Of a DNA stretch of 38,548 nucleotides, positions 1-8,225 are shown piece after piece. Numbering within the stretch: position 1 is the stretch's first letter; each line of letters begins with the position of its first letter. The translations under genes and the position numbers were made by a program. The stretch is taken from assembly GCA_035690885.1 (NCBI GenBank), contig DASSKC010000066.1, forward strand, positions 1 to 38,548, given 5' to 3'. This DNA comes from Oleiagrimonas sp035690885 (GTDB lineage Bacteria > Pseudomonadota > Gammaproteobacteria > Xanthomonadales > Rhodanobacteraceae). Below the pieces are notes generated by a model, which did not search any database, had not been told where the DNA came from, and saw only the letters and a program-made list of their open reading frames with translations.

Positions 1-810
<810 letters not shown>

Positions 811-910
811 GCGGGTTCCGTCGGTGCGCGGGGGCCTCATGATAACCGAGTCCCCAACGAGACCGGCGCGGGCAAAGCGCCAGCGCCGGTCGGTTGTTCA
901 TGGAAATTGC

Positions 911-993
911 GCAGGTCGGGTTGAGCCCCAGGCGTAACCCGACATCCATTTCGCGTTGCGACGCGTCGGGTTGATGGAGCCAACCCGACCTAC
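911..993. repeat. REPIN, family A copy 1
   Basis: Two hairpins face each other. The left one has the stem GTCGGGTT...AACCCGAC around a GAGCCCCAGGCGT loop. The right one is CGTCGGGTTGATGGAGCCAACCCGAC followed by CTAC. The left foot is GCAG, a degenerate form of the GTAG foot seen in the other copies. It fills the gap between the small DUF465 gene and the cystathionine beta-synthase gene. Confidence 0.8.
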
Positions 994-1006
994 TCCGCAG
1001 GAAAAA

Positions 1007-1237
1007 TCAGTTCATGGTGCGATGTCGGCGCTCGTCCCACATGCGCAATAGTCGGTTCTTGGCCAGCAGTTTTTCCCTTTTCATGTTGTTCAGGGTGTCG
1101 TCATCCATGGGCAGTGCACCGATTTCCGCATCATGCACCTTGCTGTCGAGCTCGCGGTGGTGGTGATACAGGCGACGAAACTCGGTGTCGACCTTCATCA
1201 AGGCCTCGATATCCTCTCGCTGCTGGTTTTCAAACAT
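1007..1237 (-). CDS. Small YdcH/DUF465 family protein
   Basis: The 76-residue product is almost all alpha-helical and highly charged. It starts MFENQQREDIEALMK and ends in a basic WDERRHRTMN tail. The central KVDTEFRRLYHHHRELD and the MKREKLLAKNRLL helix match the DUF465/YdcH family, small proteins of unresolved function. The ATG at 1237 is preceded by GGAGATCGCC, a good ribosome binding site. The frame stays open upstream, but the added sequence is arginine-rich and has no family resemblance, so this start is preferred. It has no close operon partner. Confidence 0.8.
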   Translation of the reverse strand: MFENQQREDIEALMKVDTEFRRLYHHHRELDSKVHDAEIGALPMDDDTLNNMKREKLLAKNRLLRMWDERRHRTMN

Positions 1238-1563
1238 GGCGATCTCCGGATGACTGGGCACGCCGTCGCGACCGGCCACGCGGCGACATGCTTGAAACGG
1301 GGGCACGCACATACGCGCCATGCCGGCGGTGCGGCGATGGCGGACGCGGACAGGACGAATACGTGCATGAGACTGACCGGCAAAACCCGGAGCAGGAGTA
1401 CTCCGGCAATTCGACCGTACTCCTTTGCGACACCCCCCGCAAGCGCGGTTCGGCAAACGACAATATATTGTTAAAACAATGAGTTGAAAGCGTGAATGCC
1501 GCCTTCAAAATCCCCCGCGTGAGTCCGCGCCATCCGGCATCGCAACCGGCTTTGACAGCATCA
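1238..1563. other. Intergenic gap upstream of the DUF465 gene
   Basis: No convincing gene is visible in these 326 bases. The only structured part is an AT-rich stretch near 1460-1479 with two overlapping dyads. Read on the minus strand it also gives a weak TTTCAA-16-TATATT promoter-like arrangement pointing toward the DUF465 gene, about 220 bases upstream of its start. Confidence 0.4.
1460..1479 (-). promoter_or_regulatory. Overlapping AT-rich dyads, candidate operator/promoter
   Basis: ACAATATATTGT (1460-1471) is a perfect 12-base palindrome. It overlaps TTGTTAAAACAA (1468-1479), which has five-base arms around AA. Such an AT-rich double dyad stands out in a DNA of roughly two-thirds GC. 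On the minus strand TATATT could act as a -10 box for the DUF465 gene. No regulator is identified. Confidence 0.35.
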
Positions 1564-2178
1564 TCAACGCGTTCCGAGCCAGCGACTGATCTGCCGTGCC
1601 AGCGCATGACTGGCCTCGCGCAGCGCCGTCGCCCCACCCCGGGCATCGGCGCTTGGTGACGGTACCGTGACATGAAAGTGTTTTTGCGCGACGACACTCG
1701 CATCGGCGTTGTCGAGCAGCGTCGCCGTGGCGTCGATGACACCGGTGCTCTGTTCGGGGCTGGCGAAGATCTGGCTGAAGTCTTCCAGCCGCAAATGCAG
1801 GCTGACGTCCGCCGTGGCCGGATTGCGCGGACCGACCACGGCACGCCACTGCCCGCTCGCGCTCAATGCCGCCTGCACCCATGGCTCGAGCAAGGTTGCC
1901 GGCGGCGCGGCCCAGTCCGATTGCCCGTACGCGGACAGTTGACCACCGTCGCGATAGTCCAGGCGGTAGTACATGTCCGTGCCGGCCAGCCACGGCGGCA
2001 CGGTGACGCGCGCAACCTTGAGCACGTCGCGCTCGCCGGAAGCCGCCGGATGCGCGCCGGCAGGTGTCGCCACCGGCGCGCCCAAGGCATAGTGCTGAAC
2101 CGTCCGGGTCTGCCCGGTCGACATGCAGCCGGACAACAGCAACGCGCTCGCGCACAACATGGCATACAGCATCTTCAT
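1564..2178 (-). CDS. ABC-type transport auxiliary lipoprotein (PqiC/ABC_trans_aux-like)
   Basis: The 204-residue protein has a lipoprotein signal, MKMLYAMLCASALLLSGC, with lipidated cysteine C18, so it is expected to sit in the periplasm anchored to the outer or inner membrane. The rest, including VARVTVPPWLAGTDMYYR and a repeated beta-strand pattern, fits the ABC_trans_aux/DUF330 lipoprotein family that partners MCE-type transporters (PqiC in E. coli). It is the last gene of a four-gene operon: its ATG overlaps the stop of the MCE gene by four bases (ATGA). Its likely role is docking of the MCE tunnel to the outer membrane, inferred from context. Confidence 0.85.
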   Translation of the reverse strand: MKMLYAMLCASALLLSGCMSTGQTRTVQHYALGAPVATPAGAHPAASGERDVLKVARVTVPPWLAGTDMYYRLDYRDGGQLSAYGQSDWAAPPATLLEPWVQAALSASGQWRAVVGPRNPATADVSLHLRLEDFSQIFASPEQSTGVIDATATLLDNADASVVAQKHFHVTVPSPSADARGGATALREASHALARQISRWLGTR

Positions 2179-3107
2179 GGCTTGTCACCTTGCCCGCCAT
2201 GCGGCTCGAAACCCGGCTCGCCCGGACCCGGTGGCGGCGGCGACGGGCCGAAGATCAGGCTTTGCGGCTTGGCATTGAGTTGGTCGATCAGTGTCTGCAG
2301 CTGACGCGAGGTGCGCATCAGGCTGCGGCTGAGTTCGCTGATGTCGGGCGCGGTCTGCGTGTTCAGCTTGTGCGTGAGCTGGCGTACGTTGTCCTCGACC
2401 TTGCCCAACTTGTTGACCGGCCCGTGCGCGGCCTTGGCCAGCTGGTTGGCGTTGGTCAGCAGTTGCTGGCTGGTCTTGAGGTTTTGCTGCAGGCTGCGCA
2501 TCAGTTCGGGCATGCGTTGCAGCGTCGGCATCAGTTGATTTTCGATGGTGACCAGCTTGGCCGTCACCGCGTCCAGATGCTTGAGCGTGGCGCTGATGTG
2601 CTGGCGGTTGTCGGTGTCCAGAAGCTTGTTGGCGCTGGCGAGTACGGACTTGAGGTTGTCCATGATCTGTTTGGCGGAGGCCTCCAGCTGGCCCAGGTAG
2701 CTTTTGCGCAACGGGATGTGCGCCGGATGGTCGGCGCTGGTTTGCAGCAGTTTGCGGCTGCCCTCGCCGAGCTTCAGCTCGAGCACCTCGCCGCCGGTCA
2801 GGCCGTGCTTGGCCAGCACGCCATACGTGGCATGGGTGATGTAGGTGCCGCGGCGGACATGAAAGTCGACGACGACCTTTGCCGGGTTGTGCGGATCAAA
2901 GCGGATGCGCGTGACATGGCCCACGGTGAGCCCCTTGAACTCGACCGTCGATTGCGGCTCGAGCCCGGCCACCGACTGGCTGGTGACGATGCGATAGGCC
3001 AGCGGCTCGCCCGGACCGGACGACAGCCACAGAAAGATCACCACCGCCGCGACCGAAAAAACGACCAGAAAGCAGATGGCAATGATGGCGTGCGTCCGGT
3101 TTTCCAT
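2175..3107 (-). CDS. MCE-domain (MlaD-like) substrate-binding protein
   Basis: The protein is about 310 residues, anchored by one N-terminal membrane helix (IIAICFLVVFSVAAVVIFLWL). A single MCE domain follows at about 38-115, with the hallmark VAGLEPQSTVEFKGLTVG and later HGLTGGEVLELKLG. The C-terminal half is a long helical, probably coiled-coil region with many LxxxLxxL spacings, ending in a proline/glycine-rich tail. MCE proteins form hexameric lipid tunnels between inner and outer membranes. The ATG at 3107 overlaps the ATPase stop as TGATG. A GTG three bases earlier is the alternative. It belongs to an operon with permease, ATPase and lipoprotein genes. Confidence 0.9.
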   Translation of the reverse strand: MENRTHAIIAICFLVVFSVAAVVIFLWLSSGPGEPLAYRIVTSQSVAGLEPQSTVEFKGLTVGHVTRIRFDPHNPAKVVVDFHVRRGTYITHATYGVLAKHGLTGGEVLELKLGEGSRKLLQTSADHPAHIPLRKSYLGQLEASAKQIMDNLKSVLASANKLLDTDNRQHISATLKHLDAVTAKLVTIENQLMPTLQRMPELMRSLQQNLKTSQQLLTNANQLAKAAHGPVNKLGKVEDNVRQLTHKLNTQTAPDISELSRSLMRTSRQLQTLIDQLNAKPQSLIFGPSPPPPGPGEPGFEPHGGQGDKP

Positions 3108-3928
3108 CACTCGTGGCCCTCGTGGCCCGGCAGATCACGCAGCGGGTTGTCGTTGCGTCGTGCGCGGAAAAAATCGCGAATGAAGGGGTGGTCGACAGCG
3201 GCGACTTCCGACAAGGTCCCGACGGCGATCAAGCGGCCTTCATCAAGCACCGCAATACGATCACTCAATGTCGCCATGGAGTAAAGGTCGTGGGTGACCA
3301 TCATCACCGTCAGGTTCAGCTCCTTGCGCAGTGCCCCCAGCATGGCATCGAAATCGGCCGACGAGGCCGGGTCCAGACCCGTGGTCGGCTCGTCCAGGAA
3401 CAACAGCTCGGCCTCCAGCATCAGCGCTCGCGCCAGCGCCACGCGCTTGAGCATGCCGCCGGACAACTCCGCCGGGTATTTCCACGCCACCTCGGCCTTG
3501 AGACCGACCATGCGCAGCTTGAGCGCCACCGCCTCGCGTAGCAGATCCTCGTCCACATGCAAGCCGTCCTTGCGCAGCTCGCGCATCGGGAAGGCGATGT
3601 TGTCGTAGACATTGAACGGGCTGAACAGTGCTCCGCGCTGGAACAACACGCCCCAGCGCTGGCGCAGCATGCGCGCGTCCGTGCCTTCGAGCCGACCAAT
3701 CGCCGATCCCAGCACGTGAATCGAGCCGGCATCGGGTTTGACCAGGCCGATCACCTGATGCAGCAGCGTGGACTTGCCCGACCCGGAGGTGCCGATGACG
3801 GACAGGAACTCACCGCGCTGAACTTCGAGGTCAATGCCGTCGTGGACGCGCTGCTCACCGTAACGCTTGCGCAGGTTGCGCACCTCGATCACGGGCGCAT
3901 CGGCGTGGGTATCGAGGCGCTCGGTCAC
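3107..3928 (-). CDS. MlaF-like ABC transporter ATP-binding protein
   Basis: This cytosolic ATPase of an MCE-type lipid transporter has 273 residues. The motifs are in order: Walker A GTSGSGKST (46-54), Q-loop VLFQRGALFSPF, signature LSGGM (155-159), Walker B LLFLDE (175-180) and the switch histidine in VTHD. The FQRGALF motif and signature are typical of the MlaF/Ttg2A subfamily. The start is a GTG at 3928 overlapping the permease stop (GTGA), which implies translational coupling. The frame stays open far upstream, but that stretch lies antisense-shifted inside the permease gene and shows no domain. The operon partners are the STAS-permease and the MCE protein. Confidence 0.92.
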   Translation of the reverse strand: MTERLDTHADAPVIEVRNLRKRYGEQRVHDGIDLEVQRGEFLSVIGTSGSGKSTLLHQVIGLVKPDAGSIHVLGSAIGRLEGTDARMLRQRWGVLFQRGALFSPFNVYDNIAFPMRELRKDGLHVDEDLLREAVALKLRMVGLKAEVAWKYPAELSGGMLKRVALARALMLEAELLFLDEPTTGLDPASSADFDAMLGALRKELNLTVMMVTHDLYSMATLSDRIAVLDEGRLIAVGTLSEVAAVDHPFIRDFFRARRNDNPLRDLPGHEGHE

Positions 3929-5040
3929 ATCAACCCCACATGCGTGAGTGCCGCACCCAGCGACGCGTCCAGCAACAGGATCGCGGTCAGGCTGGTGACC
4001 ACCGACAGCGTCGTGTGGTGGCTCACGCTTTCGGTGTCCGGGGACGCACTCATGCCGAAGTAGCACCCCACCAGCGCGATGACCACGCCAAACAGCACGC
4101 CCTTGCCGATGCCGATCCAGAAATTGACCACCTGCACCTGCAGCACCATCTGCTGCAGGAACAAGCCGTAGTTGATGCCCAGCTCCAGCTGCGCGGCCAA
4201 TGCCGCGCCGACCGCCACCGTGACATTGGTCCAGACCACCAGCAGCGGCATGCTGATGGCCGCGCCGACCACACGCGGCAGGGCCAGGCGCAGGCTCGGC
4301 GACGAGCCCAGCACTTGCAGCGCGCTGTATTCCTCGGTGATGTGCATGGCGCCGATGCTGGCGGTCATCGCCGATCCGGTGCGCCCGGCCATCAGCAGCC
4401 CGGTGACGATGGCGCCCAGCTCGCGCGGCACCGCCGTGGACATCATGCCGATGACCAATGAGGTGGCGCCGAACTCGCGCAACACCAGACCTACCTGGAT
4501 GGCCATCACCGCGCCGATCAAAAAACCGATGCAACCGAGCAGCAACATCGCCGAGACGCCGATGTGATGGACGTTGGCGGATATCTCGCGCCACGGCGTG
4601 ACCCGTGGATGGCGCACGCAATAGGCCACATCGAGCATCAACTGCCCGGCCAGCAGAAAGATCCCACCGCCGGCCTCGAGCACCAGCACCACGCCGTGGC
4701 CGAAACGCTGCAGCCAGGTGGACGTGACCGGCTGCGATGAGCCGGCCAGTGACGTGGTGTCGGAAATCCACTTGAACAGCGCGCGCTGGTCATCGCTGCA
4801 ATCGAGCCGATCGGGCAATTCGCCGCCCCAGATCTTCCACAGCAACAAGGCGCCGGTGCTGTCCAGCGACGCCACCTGACGCAGATCCCAGCAACCGTCA
4901 CGTGGCGCATCGAGCCGCCGCAACTGGTCGAACAGCTGCTGGCGGCGCCGCTTGTCGACCAGCAGGCTCCACGACCCGGACAGGATGATCCGGGCGCCGT
5001 CATCGCATTGCCACGCTGGATCTGATGCGGTTCTCGCCAT
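3925..5040 (-). CDS. MlaE-family permease with N-terminal STAS domain
   Basis: The 371-residue inner-membrane permease belongs to an MCE-type lipid transporter. Residues 1-105 form a STAS (MlaB-like) domain with the pattern DLRQVASLDSTGALLLW. From about 115 onward it is a MlaE domain with several membrane helices and the family signature PRELGAIVTGLLMAGRTGSA. In E. coli MlaB and MlaE are separate proteins, but fused versions are known in other proteobacteria. It is the first gene of the operon, and its stop overlaps the GTG of the ATPase gene. The ATG at 5040 has no strong ribosome binding site. The substrate is probably a phospholipid or related hydrophobic molecule. Confidence 0.9.
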   Translation of the reverse strand: MARTASDPAWQCDDGARIILSGSWSLLVDKRRRQQLFDQLRRLDAPRDGCWDLRQVASLDSTGALLLWKIWGGELPDRLDCSDDQRALFKWISDTTSLAGSSQPVTSTWLQRFGHGVVLVLEAGGGIFLLAGQLMLDVAYCVRHPRVTPWREISANVHHIGVSAMLLLGCIGFLIGAVMAIQVGLVLREFGATSLVIGMMSTAVPRELGAIVTGLLMAGRTGSAMTASIGAMHITEEYSALQVLGSSPSLRLALPRVVGAAISMPLLVVWTNVTVAVGAALAAQLELGINYGLFLQQMVLQVQVVNFWIGIGKGVLFGVVIALVGCYFGMSASPDTESVSHHTTLSVVTSLTAILLLDASLGAALTHVGLM

Positions 5041-5092
5041 GGACGGTCGGCCTGTGCCCTCTACCCGGAACCTCGAAAACCACCCATTTATC

Positions 5093-5175
5093 CGTCATTC
5101 CTGCGAAAGCAGGAATCCAGTGTCCCTGACGCCAACGGCTTGAAGACACTGGGCCCCAGCCTTCGCTGGGGTGAC
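5093..5175. repeat. Inverted repeat, family B copy 1
   Basis: The left arm CGTCATTCCTGCGAAAGCAGGAATCCAG folds as CATTCCTGC/GCAGGAAT around GAAA. The right arm has CCCAGCCTTCGCTGGG followed by GTGAC. A second copy lies at 16594-16677 with the same two arms and a divergent middle. This unit lacks the GTAG foot of families A, C and D. It lies just upstream of the permease gene of the lipid transport operon. Confidence 0.8.
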
Positions 5176-5211
5176 GGGGCTATTCGAGAATCCCTACCCA
5201 AGTACCCTGCT

Positions 5212-5229
5212 CAGGGTACGCCAACGCGA
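5212..5229. promoter_or_regulatory. Perfect palindrome GTACCCTG-CT-CAGGGTAC
   Basis: Two perfect eight-base arms are separated by two bases, about 170 bases upstream of the permease gene start. It could be an operator for a dimeric regulator or a short hairpin. It is not part of repeat families A-D in this window. Confidence 0.35.
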
Positions 5230-5296
5230 TGAATGGCGCGAAAGCGGGCTTTGCGTGACAGCAGGGAGGCCGCCTTCGCCGCGGCGTCATTTCGAT

Positions 5297-5379
5297 GTAG
5301 GTCGTGTTGGCTTCATCAACCCGACGTGCCACGATGCGACACCAACGTCGGGTTACGCCTGCGGCTCAACCCGACCTAC
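5297..5379. repeat. REPIN, family A copy 2
   Basis: It begins GTAGGTCGTGTTGGC and ends AACCCGACCTAC. The left hairpin (GTCGTGTTGGCTTCATCAACCCGAC) and the right hairpin (GTCGGGTTACGCC...AACCCGAC) are the two arm types of family A, here in the opposite order to copy 1. It lies about 80 bases beyond the stop of the nitrobindin-like gene. Confidence 0.85.
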
Positions 5380-5460
5380 GCGACTACGCGACTTTTTGTT
5401 CGAGAGTTTTCACACAGTCTCGTGCGTTCCTGCGACATCGTGTCGACCACGCTTGCGCGA

Positions 5461-6060
5461 TCAGGCGTCTTCGACACTCTCGGAAAAGCGCTTGGTGCGG
5501 TGCAGGGTGTTGCGATCGGTGTGGTGCATGGTCTCGCCGGTCGCGGCCAGCTTCAACGTCAGGTCGGAGGTGTAGCTCAGGGTGCCGTCGTCATTGAAGG
5601 TGAAGACGCTTTCAAACAAGGTCGCCTCGGCACGCCGCAGGAGATACTTGTTCTGGACCAGGCCATAGGACGTCGAGCCCGGCTCGGCCTTCAGGTGAAG
5701 CTCCTTGTCTTCGGGCTTGGCGTCGCAACCGGCGAGGATGGCCAGGCCGCGCGGAACGGCAAAGCAGCGCAACACCTGCCCGGTCGATTTCTCCCACAGG
5801 AAGTAGCCGACCTCGTCGTGGAACGGGTCCATGGCTTCTTCGCCATGGCGCCAGGCGGTCATCTCGTAGTTGAGCCCTTCCATGGTCTGCTGGCCGTTCT
5901 CGACCACCGGGATCGGCCGGAACCAGGCCTTTTCGAAATAGCCGGTCTCGGTCGTCTCGTCATCCTTGTTGTGGTACGAGCTGTCGACGCCGACGTTGCC
6001 TTCCCACTCGCCGACCAGCGGCGTCAGGGGGCCCAGTTTGCTCATGCGGTTCGGATTCAT
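5461..6060 (-). CDS. Nitrobindin-like heme-binding beta-barrel (FABP family) protein
   Basis: This 199-residue protein of the THAP4/nitrobindin-like beta-barrel family has the opening LGPLTPLVGEWEGNVGVDS, matching the family's G-x-W-x-G strand. The C-terminal histidine cluster ETMHHTDRNTLHRTKR lies where family members place heme-coordinating residues. No signal peptide is seen, so it is probably cytosolic. Characterised relatives bind ferric heme and isomerise peroxynitrite; that activity is not shown here. The ATG at 6060 is preceded by CAGGAGATCGCGAC, a strong ribosome binding site that decides the start over a longer frame. It appears to be a single-gene unit. Confidence 0.75.
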   Translation of the reverse strand: MNPNRMSKLGPLTPLVGEWEGNVGVDSSYHNKDDETTETGYFEKAWFRPIPVVENGQQTMEGLNYEMTAWRHGEEAMDPFHDEVGYFLWEKSTGQVLRCFAVPRGLAILAGCDAKPEDKELHLKAEPGSTSYGLVQNKYLLRRAEATLFESVFTFNDDGTLSYTSDLTLKLAATGETMHHTDRNTLHRTKRFSESVEDA

Positions 6061-6513
6061 GTCGCGATCTCCTGCGGAAAGGGTGTACCGCTTCGTGCAC
6101 GCCCGTGGACGAGAATGAAATGGCCACACCGACGAGAACCACCAGGCAGATGCGATGCAATGGACCCCACCCGCCCAGAATCGCCGGAGGTCATTGGTTC
6201 ACCCATTCTTCATCTTCATGACCAGATGCGTCAAGCGAGCTGCAGCCGACAAGATCATGGCCGCGCACCGGGCAACGCCAACCGCTCCCACCGCGCGCAG
6301 CCGTGCTAGGATCGAACGCTTGCCAGTGAAAGCAACGCACAGAACGTTGCAGTCACGACCGGGGATCACGCGGCCCGCACCCAGCGGCGTCGCGGCCAAT
6401 GCACGACGGTTGCCAGGATCGGCCTGACCGAAAACCGCACTGAGCCATCGCACCCGCGCGCTTTGACGCGCCATGGGGTGCGTCGATACCACACGACACT
6501 CGAGCCTCATTGC
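6061..6513. other. Divergent intergenic region
   Basis: The 453 bases between the nitrobindin-like gene (minus) and the symporter gene (plus) hold no gene I can support and no repeat of families A-D. A TAGGAT hexamer at 6307-6312 could be a -10 box for the plus strand, but no -35 box lies at the right distance. Both flanking promoters must be in this region. Confidence 0.3.
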
Positions 6514-8007
6514 ATGTTTGACCTGGACCTGGCCATCATCGTCATCTACCTGATTGTCATCGCGGCGATCGGACTGCGCATCAGCGGCAAGCAACGCTCG
6601 GCGAACGACTATTTCGTCGGCGAACGCAGCATGTCGTGGTGGGCGGTGTGTTTTTCCATCGTCGCCACCGAAACCTCCACCTTGACGGTCATCAGCGTGC
6701 CGGGCGTGGCCTATCTGGGCGCCTACGGCTTCGTCGAACTGGCGTTCGGCTACCTGCTTGGACGCATCATCGTGGCGATGGTGCTGTTGCCGCTGTATGC
6801 GCGCGGCAACCTGGTCAGCGCCTACCAGTACCTGGGCCAGCGTTTCGGGCCCAACGTGCAGGGCCTGGCCTCGGTCACGTTTTTGATCACGCGACTGCTG
6901 GCCGAGGGTGTGCGCCTGTTCGCCTCGGCCATTCCGATCGCCTTGCTGCTGGCGGCGATGGGCGTGCACGTCAGTTACTTCGTCATCATCCTGGTGCTGG
7001 CCGGCATCACCGTGGCCTACACCTACGTCGGCGGCATCAAGGCCGTGATCTGGACCGACGCCATCCAGATGATGCTCTACATCGGCGGCGCCCTGCTCAG
7101 TGTCGGCATTTTGCTGCATCAGGTGTCATTCGCGGACATCACCCACGCCTGGGATGCCGGCAAGTTCGAGGTCTTCGATTTCGACGCCTCGATCCTGACC
7201 AGCCCGTTCGCGTTCGTCTCCGCGATCATCGGTGGCGCGGTGTTCACCATGGCCTCGCATGGCGCCGACCAGTTGATGGTGCAGCGCATTCTGTCGTGCA
7301 AGAGCCTGCGTGACAGCCGCAAGGCGATGATCGGCAGCGCCGTGTTCGTGATGGGGCAATTTGCGTTGTTCTCGCTGGTGGGAACGCTGCTGTGGGTCAA
7401 GTTCAGCGGCCAGTCGCCGGCGGAGCTCGGCCTGAGCGGACCGGACGAGCTGTTTCCCGAATTCATCATCCGCGGGCTGCCGCCGGGGATTTCCGGCCTG
7501 ATGATCGCCGGCATCCTGGGCGCGACCATGGGTTCGTTGTCCTCGGCGATGAACTCGATGTCCAACTCCACCTTGACCGACTTGATGCGCCTGTTCGTGC
7601 GCCGTGACATCGACGACAAGACGATGTTGAAGCTCTCGCGCATCTCGACCTTGTTCTGGGCCGCCGCGCTGGTCGGCTTTGCGTCCATGTTCACCAATAC
7701 CGACAGCCCGGTCGTGGTGCTGGGCCTGAGCATCACCGGCTACACCTATGGCGCGTTGCTGGGCGCCTTCCTGCTCGGCCTGCTGATCAAGCGCGCCAAC
7801 CATCGCGATGGCGCGATCGCGTTCATCGCCACGGTGGTGATCATGGCCGTGGTCGTGCTGACGGTGAAGATCGACGGCCAGACCCTGGCCTTCACCTGGT
7901 ACGTGCCGATCGGCGTGCTGATCACGCTGCTGGTCGGCGGCGGATTGTCGCTGACCCATCCGCCGGGTCCGGTCGGTTGTAGGAGGGCTGGAAGGCCCGA
8001 TCGGTAA
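6514..8007 (+). CDS. Sodium:solute symporter (SSS family), candidate MurNAc/amino-sugar importer
   Basis: The roughly 497-residue inner-membrane protein has about 13 hydrophobic helices. It starts MFDLDLAIIVIYLIVIAAIG and carries the SSS-type SANDYFVGERSMSWW segment and the helix WAVCFSIVATETSTLTVISVPG. The ATG at 6514 fits the family's N-terminus, although the ribosome binding site is weak. It opens the arm with murA, kinase and murQ. In Tannerella forsythia an SSS-type protein (MurT) is reported beside murK and murQ, so MurNAc or a related sugar is a reasonable substrate guess. The last residues (GCRRAGRPDR) are encoded by repeat C1, so the native C-terminus may have been replaced. A sialic acid or sugar symporter is the alternative. 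Confidence 0.85.
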   Translation: MFDLDLAIIVIYLIVIAAIGLRISGKQRSANDYFVGERSMSWWAVCFSIVATETSTLTVISVPGVAYLGAYGFVELAFGYLLGRIIVAMVLLPLYARGNLVSAYQYLGQRFGPNVQGLASVTFLITRLLAEGVRLFASAIPIALLLAAMGVHVSYFVIILVLAGITVAYTYVGGIKAVIWTDAIQMMLYIGGALLSVGILLHQVSFADITHAWDAGKFEVFDFDASILTSPFAFVSAIIGGAVFTMASHGADQLMVQRILSCKSLRDSRKAMIGSAVFVMGQFALFSLVGTLLWVKFSGQSPAELGLSGPDELFPEFIIRGLPPGISGLMIAGILGATMGSLSSAMNSMSNSTLTDLMRLFVRRDIDDKTMLKLSRISTLFWAAALVGFASMFTNTDSPVVVLGLSITGYTYGALLGAFLLGLLIKRANHRDGAIAFIATVVIMAVVVLTVKIDGQTLAFTWYVPIGVLITLLVGGGLSLTHPPGPVGCRRAGRPDR

Positions 8008-8063
8008 CGCCGCAAGGTATCAACCGCGCGGGCACGTCCAATCGCGGCTTCCGCCGCTCCTAC
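7979..8063. repeat. REPIN, family C copy 1
   Basis: It starts GTAGGAGGGCTGGAAGGCCCGAT and ends CGGCTTCCGCCGCTCCTAC, around a middle GCCGCAAGGTATCAACCG that is shared with copy 2 at 11529-11614. Its first 29 bases are in frame with the symporter gene and supply that gene's last codons and TAA stop. Confidence 0.85.
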
Positions 8064-8097
8064 CGTGGTGTGCAACCGGCTATTGGAGGCCCCGGGG

Positions 8098-8126
8098 TTC
8101 CCCGGTTTTCGGGCATGGGATATATT
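8098..8126 (+). promoter_or_regulatory. Possible promoter for murA
   Basis: A TATATT hexamer at 8121-8126 lies about 100 bases before the murA ATG. The upstream TTCCCC (8098-8103) is at 17-base spacing but matches a -35 box poorly. Because repeat C1 separates the symporter from murA, a separate promoter here is plausible. Confidence 0.3.
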
Positions 8127-8225
8127 GCGGCTTCGGCCCGGAATTTGCTTCGCTGGCAATGACTTCGGCCGTCAGATTGCACCGGAGCCACACGGGAATC
8201 CCCCCGCGCAAACGCAAGAGGCCAG

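Noticed and set aside
3929..4771. Apparent N-terminal extension of the MlaF-like ATPase to 554 residues
   Set aside because: It overlaps the permease gene in another frame, and its composition is arginine/alanine/glycine-rich without any domain. The overlapping GTGA start is the natural one.
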